Position numbers and translations under genes: made by a program
The notes under the pieces: model-generated
Databases searched by the model: none
Seen by the model: the letters and a program-made list of their open reading frames with translations, nothing else
What the model was told of the DNA's origin: nothing
Shown: in pieces, positions 1-6,670 of the stretch
Numbering within the stretch: the first letter of the stretch is position 1
How the letters are laid out: every line of letters starts with the position of its first letter
Assembly (NCBI GenBank): GCA_905214495.1
Contig: CAJMLW010000020.1
Location: 1-31,287 of the forward strand
DNA length: 31,287 nucleotides
Source of the DNA: an uncultured bacterium
GTDB lineage: Bacteria; Bacillota; Negativicutes; Veillonellales; Veillonellaceae
Direction: 5' to 3'

Positions 1-13
1 AGTACTTGGCTGG

Positions 14-112
14 AGACGGCCTGGGAGGATAGGAAGTCGCTGATTAAGCTAAAAGGCACACCTTAGGGTGTGTCTTTTTTGTTGTATGGCTTCCTATCCT
101 CCTAGGCCGTCT
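14..112 (+). terminator. Nested long-stem hairpin containing an intrinsic terminator
   Basis: Arms at 14-36 and 90-112 are reverse complements over 23 bases with one G-T pair. Inside them sits a second hairpin (51-80) with stem GGCACACC / GGTGTGTC flanked by AAAA and TTTTTT, a typical intrinsic terminator that could work in both directions. Both non-Watson-Crick positions are G-T as read on the plus strand, so the RNA from this strand still pairs. It probably ends a transcript from a gene left of the window. Confidence 0.8.
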
Positions 113-119
113 TTACTAT

Positions 120-393
120 TCTAATGACCCACCCTTGACATATCGAAAAATTTACACGGGTGCTTTTAGACATATAACAGGTCCTGCTAAATTTCATACA
201 TCGATGAATCTTTACAAATTAAAACTTCAACCAAAATCATAGATCTCTATTTCTGAGAATATGACTTGGAATACAGGCTTCCTTGTGATTAATGGTACAG
301 GTAGTGCCAATTATGACAAATAAAACAGAGCTTCTCCTCGCTTATGGGGAATATAAAAACGGTAAATTTGGCCGCGAAGAAACTATTATGTAA
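120..393 (+). pseudogene. Decayed reading frame, unknown family
   Basis: The frame starting at 120 reads with coding-like composition (for example YTGAFRHITGPAKFHTSMNL) to an in-frame TAG at 240-242. It resumes in the same frame (MTWNTGFLVINGTGSANYDK) to a TAA at 321-323, then continues convincingly in another frame (TELLLAYGEYKNGKFGREET) to a TAA at 391-393. One stop plus one frameshift would explain it as a broken gene or the 3' remnant of one. A terminator-like hairpin begins five bases after the last stop, as expected for a former gene end. I do not recognise the family. Chance open frames cannot be excluded. Confidence 0.35.
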
Positions 394-397
394 TATA

Positions 398-434
398 ACA
401 TCCTGATTTATAATGGCGTACATCAGGGTGTTTC
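398..434 (+). terminator. Hairpin terminator after the decayed frame
   Basis: The 10-bp stem ACATCCTGAT (398-407) / ATCAGGGTGT (422-431), with one T-G pair, is followed by TTCTT. Its position right after the stop at 391-393 fits a terminator of the lost gene. Confidence 0.55.
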
Positions 435-441
435 TTGTAAG

Positions 442-468
442 CAATGTATCCTGAGATACATTGTTTTA
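442..468 (+). terminator. Short perfect hairpin with T run upstream of the CGGC gene
   Basis: CAATGTATC (442-450) and GATACATTG (455-463) form a perfect 9-bp stem with a CTGA loop, followed by TTTTA. It lies just upstream of the -10 element at 481, so it may be a second terminator that insulates the next gene or a binding dyad overlapping its promoter. Confidence 0.5.
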
Positions 469-477
469 TATTGATTA

Positions 478-486
478 TGGTATAAT
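478..486 (+). promoter_or_regulatory. Extended -10 promoter of the CGGC gene
   Basis: TGG-TATAAT (478-486) is a perfect -10 hexamer with a TGn extension, 32 bases before the start at 518. No good -35 at 16-18 bp is seen, which is common with extended -10 promoters. Confidence 0.5.
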
Positions 487-517
487 GATTGTGCACAATG
501 TTTTGACAGGAGGTTTT

Positions 518-880
518 ATGACTAAGAAAATTGCAGTTCTAGTGAACGAAGACACGATGCAACGTTGTTCTTGCGGTGGTTGTCTTAAGGCATATATGAA
601 TAAAGTGGATTCTTTCGAGCGCTATACAGATGAGGATACTGAGCTGGTTGGTTTTACCCATAGCGGTGGCGATTTGGAAAAGAAATTGGCTTCTTTCAAG
701 AAAAATGGTGTTACTACCATTCATCTTTCCACCTGTACGCGTGGTAAGAATGATAATTATGAAAGCATAGCTCGCCAATGCGCAGCAGCTGGGTTTGATG
801 TTGTTGGCTACACTCATGGTGGTGCTGTATCTAAAGATGGTAAGGTAGCCATTGAGCTTGTTGGTGAATCAAATAATTAG
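518..880 (+). CDS. CGGC-domain putative metal-binding protein
   Basis: This is a 120-residue cytosolic protein. The start at 518 is chosen over the upstream in-frame ATG at 461 because AGGAGG (508-513) lies four bases before it, while the 461 start falls inside a hairpin. The motif CSCGGC (residues 17-22) near the N-terminus, another Cys around residue 73 in HLSTCTRG, and the alternating beta/alpha layout match the CGGC-domain family, thought to bind metal through its cysteines. No enzymatic role has been assigned to that family to my knowledge. It has its own promoter and is followed 90 bp later by the M48 protease. A role in metal handling is plausible beside the metal-uptake locus, but this is inference. 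Confidence 0.75.
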   Translation: MTKKIAVLVNEDTMQRCSCGGCLKAYMNKVDSFERYTDEDTELVGFTHSGGDLEKKLASFKKNGVTTIHLSTCTRGKNDNYESIARQCAAAGFDVVGYTHGGAVSKDGKVAIELVGESNN

Positions 881-905
881 GAATCTTTGTGTTCCTAGGG
901 CTGCA

Positions 906-973
906 TTTATTTTGAGGGATAACGAGAGAATGAAACGCGTTTATTTTGAGAGACAATGAGAGGATCAAATATG
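906..973 (+). repeat. Imperfect 34-bp tandem duplication over the protease ribosome binding region
   Basis: TTTATTTTGAG occurs at 906-916 and 940-950, and the following bases remain similar (GATAACGAGAGAATGAAA versus GACAATGAGAGGATCAAA). The second copy supplies the ribosome binding site of the gene at 971. The first copy places an ATG at 930 that opens a nine-residue frame ending at 957-959. Confidence 0.6.
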
Positions 974-2104
974 AATAAGAAAATTAAATCTTTGGTACTA
1001 GCCGCTGTGATGGGGCTTTCATTAACAACAGTTGCCATAGTACCAACAACTGTAGAGGCTGCTTCTGCGGGGGCTGCAGAAACGTTAATTGGTGGTGCAG
1101 TGGCGTATGCATATGTATCCACGGCTTTCAATAAAATGGATAATTCTAAGGAAGGCCAAGAACAAAGCTTAGCTCGTGCAAAGAAACAAACTGGCTATTT
1201 AGAGGATAGTGCGGCGCAAGCACGGGTGCAACGTATCATGAAGACCTTAGAGGCTTCGCCTAGCGTTAAGCGTTCGTATGTGGTGTACGCAAATCCTAGC
1301 GATGATTTCAATGCGTTCGCTACGGTTGGTCGCGTGATGTCTGTTAACAAGGGCGCTTTAGATCTATTAGATGATGATGAACTCGCTTATGTTATGGCTC
1401 ATGAAATTTCTCATGGTGAGCATAAGGACATTGTCAATGGTCTCAAGAAGCAAGTAGGTTTATCTACAGCGGTGAGCCTTGCTGCTGGCGGTGGCGGTAA
1501 TGCGGCTATTTTGTCCAATATTGCTGGTAATTATATGGAGAACCAAGTATTCACGATGGGCCAAGAAAAGGCGGCTGACGAATTGGGCTTTAAGATCTTG
1601 AGCGAGTCTCCATATAATGTGGGGGCTGCCGCTGCATCTATGGCGGTGCTTCGTAATAAATATGGTGATTTGTACCGTGAAGGTTTGAACCAAGTATTTA
1701 GCCCTAATAATCACCCTAAGACGAGCAGCCGTGTAAAGGACAATATTGATCGCATGTATACGTATTCTGGCAATCACGTTACGGTCGATAATGGCGCGGT
1801 ATTTGTGAATGGCATGAATATCTATAGCCCTGCCAATAGCGGTCGTTATACGGGCGAAGAACGAGCTTATTTCATGGCTGGTAAATTGGCGCGCTTGTAC
1901 CATAATGGTCAAATTCAGCCAGGTGGTGCATCTTATGATGGACCTACTGTGACCGTGGCAGGTCGTTCTATTGTCACAACTCCTAATGCAGATGTGGCCC
2001 TTATGGTTGCTACCAATTTGAATAATTCCTTTGTGAAAGCTGCAGGTCCTGCGAAAGGCAAACAAGCAGCAAAACCTAATAAGAAAAAATCTAGTAAGAA
2101 ATAA
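971..2104 (+). CDS. Exported M48-family zinc metalloprotease
   Basis: This 377-residue protein starts at 971, with GAGAGG (958-963) seven bases upstream; an ATG at 956 would lie inside that site. Residues 1-30 form a Sec signal peptide (charged MNKKIK, hydrophobic core, VEA cleavage). The catalytic HEISH is at residues 144-148 in an AHEISHGEH context, and the third zinc ligand is in QEKAADELGF around residue 199, as in M48 peptidases such as LoiP and BepA. Outer-membrane or periplasmic quality control is the usual role of exported M48 enzymes in diderms. No lipobox is visible. The C-terminal tail is Lys-rich. The next gene is more than 500 bp away, so it is probably transcribed alone or with the CGGC gene. 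Confidence 0.85.
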   Translation: MNKKIKSLVLAAVMGLSLTTVAIVPTTVEAASAGAAETLIGGAVAYAYVSTAFNKMDNSKEGQEQSLARAKKQTGYLEDSAAQARVQRIMKTLEASPSVKRSYVVYANPSDDFNAFATVGRVMSVNKGALDLLDDDELAYVMAHEISHGEHKDIVNGLKKQVGLSTAVSLAAGGGGNAAILSNIAGNYMENQVFTMGQEKAADELGFKILSESPYNVGAAAASMAVLRNKYGDLYREGLNQVFSPNNHPKTSSRVKDNIDRMYTYSGNHVTVDNGAVFVNGMNIYSPANSGRYTGEERAYFMAGKLARLYHNGQIQPGGASYDGPTVTVAGRSIVTTPNADVALMVATNLNNSFVKAAGPAKGKQAAKPNKKKSSKK

Positions 2105-2355
2105 GAGAGTCCGCTTATGAAGAGAAAATGGATTGTACTACCGTATCAAGTGACTAATATTATTTCGTAGCGAGAGGATGCACATACATAAGTTTTATTA
2201 TGATGATATAACGATGTCATAGGATAGTTTAAACGAATGGTTATGCAGGTATGAATAATACTCATAAAATTGTATAGAATTAATAAATATGTACTTGATA
2301 GAGGTGTTATGTTCACTCTCTTAGTATGCTAAGAAGTTAGATAATATCTGTATAG
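2105..2355. other. Non-coding gap after the protease
   Basis: No convincing gene is seen. A 17-codon frame at 2117-2170 (MKRKWIVLPYQVTNIIS) has only a weak purine run upstream and is not called. A small dyad CTTAG-TATG-CTAAG lies near 2320-2333. The stretch ends in the strong terminator at 2356, so it is either a long 3' untranslated region of the protease transcript or a separate small RNA. Confidence 0.4.
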
Positions 2356-2391
2356 GCAGTCTATAGAAAACATTTCTATAGACTGCTTTTT
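2356..2391 (+). terminator. Strong intrinsic terminator
   Basis: A perfect 14-bp stem, GCAGTCTATAGAAA (2356-2369) / TTTCTATAGACTGC (2373-2386), has a 3-nt loop and is followed by TTTTTATAT. It lies about 250 bp beyond the protease stop codon. Confidence 0.9.
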
Positions 2392-2425
2392 ATATGTATT
2401 GAGAGCAGATAAATAATTTTTAGCA

Positions 2426-2440
2426 TGAGAATTATTAGTG
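2426..2440. promoter_or_regulatory. Possible Fur-family 7-1-7 box upstream of exbB
   Basis: TGAGAAT-T-ATTAGTG agrees with the Fur consensus TGATAAT-N-ATTATCA at 10 of 14 scored bases, mainly in the left half. It is about 230 bp before the exbB start. The weak right half keeps this tentative. Confidence 0.3.
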
Positions 2441-2514
2441 TTTTTATGTAATAGACAAATGTATGCATTCAATGGAGAAATTAGTAATTATAAGAATACA
2501 TATAATAAAATAGC

Positions 2515-2535
2515 ATACCTATACAGGGTATAGGT
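2515..2535. promoter_or_regulatory. Operator-like palindrome ATACCTATA-GGTATA (exbB side)
   Basis: ACCTATAC (2517-2524) and GTATAGGT (2528-2535) are perfect 8-base inverted arms with a 3-base spacer. The stretch 2515-2532 is almost identical to 30130-30146 upstream of the nikB-like gene, differing by one inserted base and one substitution. Confidence 0.5.
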
Positions 2536-2578
2536 TTATTGCACTACGTATTTGTTTATGAAATAATAAAATAACTTA

Positions 2579-2606
2579 GTATTAATCGTAATATAACGAT
2601 TAATAC
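2579..2606. promoter_or_regulatory. Large perfect palindrome, likely operator of exbBD-tonB
   Basis: GTATTAATCGT (2579-2589) and ACGATTAATAC (2596-2606) are perfect 11-base inverted arms around AATATA. Arms this long in a promoter region, without a following T run, suggest binding of a dimeric regulator rather than a terminator. It ends 66 bases before the exbB start. The regulator is unknown. Confidence 0.6.
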
Positions 2607-2672
2607 AGATTGCATTTGTGTTTTATACGCAGTAGAATACAAATTTATAATTATAAGTTTGAGGAGGTTATT

Positions 2673-3284
2673 ATGGAGTATGCAATTCATCTTTTTAATG
2701 CGGGTGGCGTAGTCATGTATCCGCTAGTTTTATTTATGTTGGCAGCATGTACGATTTTATTTGAGCGAATTCGTATGTATCGTCGCATTGACAGTGAAAT
2801 TCAACAACTGTCATCTAGCATTGAAGCAGGTCGTAATGCGAATGATTGGATTGCATTAGAACAAGCGATTAAGAATAATGATGATGCACTTAGTCAATTT
2901 GTAACACCGATTGTAGATTCCGTATATAACTTTGAAGGCTTAGAAAATCGTCTTCACGATGTAGTAGGTTACATGGATGAACGTTTAAAACGCGGTCTTA
3001 ACTGGCTCAGCATGATGGTTACTATGGCTCCATTACTAGGTCTATTGGGTACTGTAGTCGGTATGATTCGCTCCTTCGCTGCTGTTGGTGGCGATATCGG
3101 TGCCCCTACCGTTATTACTGGTGGTGTATCTGAAGCGTTGATTGCAACGGCAACAGGGCTTTCAGTAGCCATCGTAGCATTAGCTATCCATAGCTGGTGC
3201 ACAAGTAAAGTAAATTATGATATTGCAAAATTGGAACAACGCTTAGGTTCTATCTTGGATTTATATATTAGGAGTCAACGATGA
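2673..3284 (+). CDS. exbB: ExbB-type proton channel subunit (MotA/TolQ/ExbB family)
   Basis: This 203-residue inner-membrane protein starts at 2673, with GAGGAGGT (2661-2668) four bases upstream; the longer frame from 2610 starts inside the operator region. There are three membrane segments, around residues 11-27, 107-130 and 150-175, with the family-typical MAPLLGLLGTVVGMI and TATGLSVAIVALA stretches that line the proton path. It should form the pentameric channel that, with ExbD, energises TonB. Its stop overlaps the exbD start by ATGA, so the two are translationally coupled. TolQ is the alternative family member, but the adjacent TonB and receptors favour ExbB. The operator-like palindromes upstream suggest regulated expression. 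Confidence 0.92.
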   Translation: MEYAIHLFNAGGVVMYPLVLFMLAACTILFERIRMYRRIDSEIQQLSSSIEAGRNANDWIALEQAIKNNDDALSQFVTPIVDSVYNFEGLENRLHDVVGYMDERLKRGLNWLSMMVTMAPLLGLLGTVVGMIRSFAAVGGDIGAPTVITGGVSEALIATATGLSVAIVALAIHSWCTSKVNYDIAKLEQRLGSILDLYIRSQR

Positions 3285-3685
3285 AACGTAGTTCAGTAGG
3301 GATACAAAAAGAACCTACCATCATGATTATACCTATGATCGATATTGTATTTTTCTTGCTCGTATTTTTCATGATGAGTACGTTATATATGAATACAGAG
3401 GAACAAATTCCGCTCAATTTGCCAAAGGCCTCTGCATCAACGGCAAAAACGATTGAGCCGATTACGATTTCGCTCACAGCTACTCATAAGATGTATTTGA
3501 ACGAACGTGAAATTAGACCTGATGATTTGGGCAATGAAATTCAAGCTATTGTTGCGAAGGAACCACAACAGGCTTTTATCGTCCGTGCATCTGAAGATAT
3601 TGCGTATAAGGATGTTATTAGCATTTTGGATAATCTAAAGATGAGTGGTGCTCGATTTGTCAGCGTAGCGACAGAACGGAAGTGA
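3281..3685 (+). CDS. exbD: ExbD-type biopolymer transport protein (ExbD/TolR family)
   Basis: This 134-residue protein has a short cytosolic N-terminus, one membrane helix (about residues 14-37) and a periplasmic domain of about 95 residues. The helix carries the key protonatable Asp21 in the motif PMIDIVF. The periplasmic part (ISLTATHKMYLNERE, then AFIVRASEDIAYKDVISILD) matches the ExbD/TolR fold. It begins within the exbB stop codon (4-bp overlap) and is followed four bases later by tonB, so all three are one operon. It supplies the peptidoglycan-facing, proton-coupled part of the ExbBD motor. Confidence 0.92.
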   Translation: MKRSSVGIQKEPTIMIIPMIDIVFFLLVFFMMSTLYMNTEEQIPLNLPKASASTAKTIEPITISLTATHKMYLNEREIRPDDLGNEIQAIVAKEPQQAFIVRASEDIAYKDVISILDNLKMSGARFVSVATERK

Positions 3686-3689
3686 TCAT

Positions 3690-4433
3690 ATGGTGAGTAA
3701 ACGATATGGCATTCCTTTTATAGCTGCATTGGTGGTCAATTTAGCATACTGGGGTGTTGTAGGCGATTGGTTCGGCCATTTAAAACCACCAGAAACGCCA
3801 AAGAAAGATTTGGTCATCAATCTTGATATGGTGCAACCGGAACCTCCTGAGCAGGAGAAGAAACAGCAAGAGAAAATTGTCTCCGATGATAAAGAAAATG
3901 CTGCGGGCGGTAAGTCGGGTAGTGTATTACCGGATTTATCGGGAAAACCGACACCGGGCTTGCAAAATCTTAACCCTTATCTAGGTGGCAATGAAGCGGC
4001 TAGTGTAAATCTACATGGGAATACAGATAATCCAGTGGGTATTCCAGGTGATGGTGATACATCAGGTCCAGGTGGTGGCCCCATTGGCAATGGTGGAAAC
4101 GCAGATGACGGTCCTGGTACACAGGGCGGCAATCCTGGGACTAGTGATACGGAAGGTTCGGGATACTTTGATGTTTCCGGTTATCGTGCTAGTTTAGATG
4201 CCAATAAAGTCATGCCAGCACAAGCTGTACGAAGAGGAATTACAGGGACAGTCACTATTAGGGTTTATTTTGATGGCGAAGGTAATTATGTAAGTGCTGA
4301 AATTGAGAGGAGTAGCGGCTCTAGCCTTCTTGATAATGATGCATTGGCACTGGCGGCTAGGTCCGGTGGTGCTACAAATACGACCGGAGAACCTAAATCA
4401 GACATTTTTTATATAAGATACGAACTTGAATAG
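3690..4433 (+). CDS. tonB: TonB energy-transducing protein
   Basis: This 247-residue protein has an N-terminal membrane anchor (about residues 8-27), a charged Pro/Glu/Lys stretch (QPEPPEQEKKQQEK), a long Gly/Asn/Asp-rich linker (residues about 70-155) and a C-terminal TonB domain. That domain includes YRASLDANKVMPAQAVRRGI, then GTVTIRVYFDGEGN and SGSSLLDNDALALAA. The linker is glycine-rich rather than the usual Pro-Lys/Pro-Glu repeats, which is unusual but still long enough in principle to cross the periplasm. It transmits ExbBD energy to the Ton boxes of the three receptors downstream. The start at 3690 has only a weak upstream GAAGTGA; coupling to exbD probably helps. An in-frame GTG at 3693 is an alternative. 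Confidence 0.9.
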   Translation: MVSKRYGIPFIAALVVNLAYWGVVGDWFGHLKPPETPKKDLVINLDMVQPEPPEQEKKQQEKIVSDDKENAAGGKSGSVLPDLSGKPTPGLQNLNPYLGGNEAASVNLHGNTDNPVGIPGDGDTSGPGGGPIGNGGNADDGPGTQGGNPGTSDTEGSGYFDVSGYRASLDANKVMPAQAVRRGITGTVTIRVYFDGEGNYVSAEIERSSGSSLLDNDALALAARSGGATNTTGEPKSDIFYIRYELE

Positions 4434-4485
4434 AGATGTATATAGTTGGAATGTGTCTGAAGTGAATTAAATGAATTACAACTTA

Positions 4486-4551
4486 TGTAGTGGGGATGAG
4501 AGTGTTCATATCCCCTACAACCAAATTGCCCACTGTAGTTCGAAGGCTACA
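4486..4551 (+). promoter_or_regulatory. Two-hairpin leader ahead of the first receptor gene
   Basis: Hairpin 1 pairs TGTA(GT)GGGGAT (4486-4497) with ATCCCCTACA (4510-4519). Hairpin 2 pairs TGTAG (4534-4538) with CTACA (4547-4551). Because both use TGTAG/CTACA arms, the arms can exchange partners. There is no T run, so this is not a plain terminator of tonB. It could be an attenuator, a processing site between exbD-tonB and receptor messages, or chance. No known riboswitch consensus was recognised. Confidence 0.35.
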
Positions 4552-4602
4552 AATTAACAGAATTAACATAGTTTTAATAAAACATATAGGATGGTGAATG
4601 AA

Positions 4603-6537
4603 ATGAATAAACGTGTATATGTGGCCACAATGATGGCGTTACTTAGTATGAGTGTAAATGGTTATGCGGTAGATATGACAACTAATCAGAATCAAGAGTC
4701 GTCCAATGTAATAAATATTACCGCTAATCGCACAGCCCTCCTAGATTTGGACACACCTGTAGCGATGAATGTAATTACACCTGAAGAGTTAAAAAATACT
4801 GGTGCTACCACTGCTTTTGATGCGGTGGCGACCGTACCAGGAGTAACAATAAATTCTTATGGTGCCGGCGGTGCTGATTTTGGTGGCATGGATAGCCGTA
4901 CGAATATTCGAGGTCTTGACCGTGGTGCCCTTGTTCTTGTAAATGGCGTGCCTATGAACCTCAATGGCAAAGGTGGACTCGGTTCTATTCCTACGAGTGC
5001 CATAAAACGTATCGAAGTAGTGAAAGGAGCTGCTTCTACATTGTATGGTGCAGAGGCATTAGGTGGTGTTATTAACGTTATTACCAAGACTCCATCTACA
5101 GAGGGTGGCTCTGCTACAGTTGCTGTAGGTAATCGTGGGTCTAAGCGTTTTGATGTGTCATACGGTACAGAAAAGTTTATCATTGGTATTGATAGAAAAT
5201 ATTGGGGTACACAGGATCCATCCACACCGATTCGCTACGACTATGCAGGTACTAAACACTACGATTACTATAGTACTCGCAACAAGGGCAATTCGTTGGG
5301 GCTCTTTATGAGTGGTAAGCTTTCAGATAAGGTAACATTGAATTTTAATCGTGCTGAAAGTAAATCGTCCTTTGGTCTAATCAGTACGGAAACAAATCCG
5401 GTTAATCAAGCAAGACATTCTACGACGTATCATTATAAGGATGATCGCAATAATGCTTCCTTAATTTATAAGGACAAGGGTACTACAGGAACCTTGTTCT
5501 ATAATGACCGTACGATGCGTGGTACGAGCCGGGCGCACAATACGTCCCAAGCTAAGGCGACTGAAACAAGCTATCAAGCACGTCAATATGGATTTGATGT
5601 ACAGCATGAATGGGATTTTAGAGATGGTAAGGACTATTTAATCGCAGGTGTTACAGGTAAACAAGAAATCTATCATGCAACGGCTGTTCCTGTGTACATT
5701 CATCCTAAACGCAATAGTTATGCTGTGTATGGTAGTTATTCTTATGAAATTAATCCTAAATGGACATCTATTGTAGGTTTGCGTTACACCATAATCGATG
5801 ACCCAATTAGGGATCAACATGTGTTGACGCCACAATTCCAATTGTTGCACTCTATCAATAAACAATCCTCCATGTATGTGAATATAGGGAAAGCTTTTAC
5901 AATGCCTAGTTTGAGCGATACATTCCGTAGCGTTAGCCGTCGTTATACAGCGGTAAGCAGCAAAAATCTCAAACCAGAAGAGGGTTGGAACTATGAAATT
6001 GGGTACAAGCGGATTAACAAAAAGGATGATTGGAAGGTTGATGTGTTCTATATGGATTTCAAAAACTTCTTCCAATGGCAACCGGATGCAAATGGTCGAC
6101 CTTTGGTGCGAGTAAATGGCGGGAAATTACGCAACGTGGGCATCGAAGCCGAATATGGTAGACGTTTATCCGACCGCCTCAAATTGAACGTGAGCGGATC
6201 TTACTCTAATCCAAGACAAAAGGAAATGAATGAAAATTACTGGAAACAAGCGGCCCCTAAATTGCAATTCACTACAGGCATTCGCTATGAAAGCCCAACG
6301 TGGGAAGCAGGCACATCCTTTAGCTTTGTTACAAAACGGTTGCGCAATCGAGATGGTGGCTTAAACCCTAATATTGCCCTTTGGAACGCTTATGTGGGCT
6401 ATCATTTCAATAAGGATGCAACACTTCGTCTAGATGCACGCAATTTGTTAGACCGTCACAACGTTATCACCAATGGGGATTATGAATACTGGGGTGACCC
6501 ATTCACATATGAATTGAGTTATACACAAAAGTTCTAA
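4603..6537 (+). CDS. TonB-dependent outer-membrane receptor 1
   Basis: The protein has 644 residues. The start at 4603 is preferred over the ATG at 4591 because GGTGA (4593-4597) is correctly spaced for it, and because it gives a clean signal peptide (MNKRVYVATMMALLSMSVNGYA). After cleavage, INITANRTALLDLDTPVAMN is the Ton box and start of the plug. The plug has the usual NIRGLDRGALVLVNGVP, IKRIEVVKGAASTLYGAEAL and GGVINVITKTP motifs. A 22-strand barrel should follow, ending in aromatic Phe (SYTQKF), the outer-membrane insertion signal. NLKPEEGWNYEIGY is the conserved barrel motif of siderophore, heme and cobalamin receptors. Substrate cannot be read directly; the neighbouring binding protein, permease and CobN/ChlID genes point to a metallo-tetrapyrrole. 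It is a close paralogue of the next gene. Confidence 0.9.
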   Translation: MNKRVYVATMMALLSMSVNGYAVDMTTNQNQESSNVINITANRTALLDLDTPVAMNVITPEELKNTGATTAFDAVATVPGVTINSYGAGGADFGGMDSRTNIRGLDRGALVLVNGVPMNLNGKGGLGSIPTSAIKRIEVVKGAASTLYGAEALGGVINVITKTPSTEGGSATVAVGNRGSKRFDVSYGTEKFIIGIDRKYWGTQDPSTPIRYDYAGTKHYDYYSTRNKGNSLGLFMSGKLSDKVTLNFNRAESKSSFGLISTETNPVNQARHSTTYHYKDDRNNASLIYKDKGTTGTLFYNDRTMRGTSRAHNTSQAKATETSYQARQYGFDVQHEWDFRDGKDYLIAGVTGKQEIYHATAVPVYIHPKRNSYAVYGSYSYEINPKWTSIVGLRYTIIDDPIRDQHVLTPQFQLLHSINKQSSMYVNIGKAFTMPSLSDTFRSVSRRYTAVSSKNLKPEEGWNYEIGYKRINKKDDWKVDVFYMDFKNFFQWQPDANGRPLVRVNGGKLRNVGIEAEYGRRLSDRLKLNVSGSYSNPRQKEMNENYWKQAAPKLQFTTGIRYESPTWEAGTSFSFVTKRLRNRDGGLNPNIALWNAYVGYHFNKDATLRLDARNLLDRHNVITNGDYEYWGDPFTYELSYTQKF

Positions 6538-6560
6538 TATTTATTTGTAGAGATTTATAT

Positions 6561-6592
6561 AAAATCCAGTACTGATAGGGGGTATGGGTTTT
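6561..6592 (+). other. Weak hairpin between the two receptor genes
   Basis: AAAATCCA (6561-6568) can pair with TGGGTTTT (6585-6592) with one T-G pair and a 16-base loop. It is a weak partial terminator at best, so read-through into the second receptor is likely. The loop contains AGGGGGTAT, resembling one half of the ATACC palindromes at 2515 and 30129. Confidence 0.3.
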
Positions 6593-6670
6593 GTGCAGTC
6601 CTTTTAAATGTGTAATAATACAATTATGTAGTTTTTATGAATAATTAGTGTATATTACGAGGGATTTGTT

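Noticed and set aside
461..517. Upstream start for the CGGC gene
   Set aside because: The ATG at 461 lies within the hairpin and promoter region; the ATG at 518 has a perfect Shine-Dalgarno sequence and gives the normal N-terminus.
1460..2065. Minus-strand open frame of 201 codons inside the M48 protease gene
   Set aside because: It is an antisense shadow of a gene with clear catalytic motifs, with no ribosome binding site or family resemblance.
2117..2170. 17-codon open frame after the protease
   Set aside because: The upstream purine run is weak, there is no homology I can recognise, and it is too short to support without ribosome profiling.
4434..4602. Cobalamin riboswitch before receptor 1
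   Set aside because: The region is too short and lacks the B12 box and the extended conserved core; only two small hairpins are seen.
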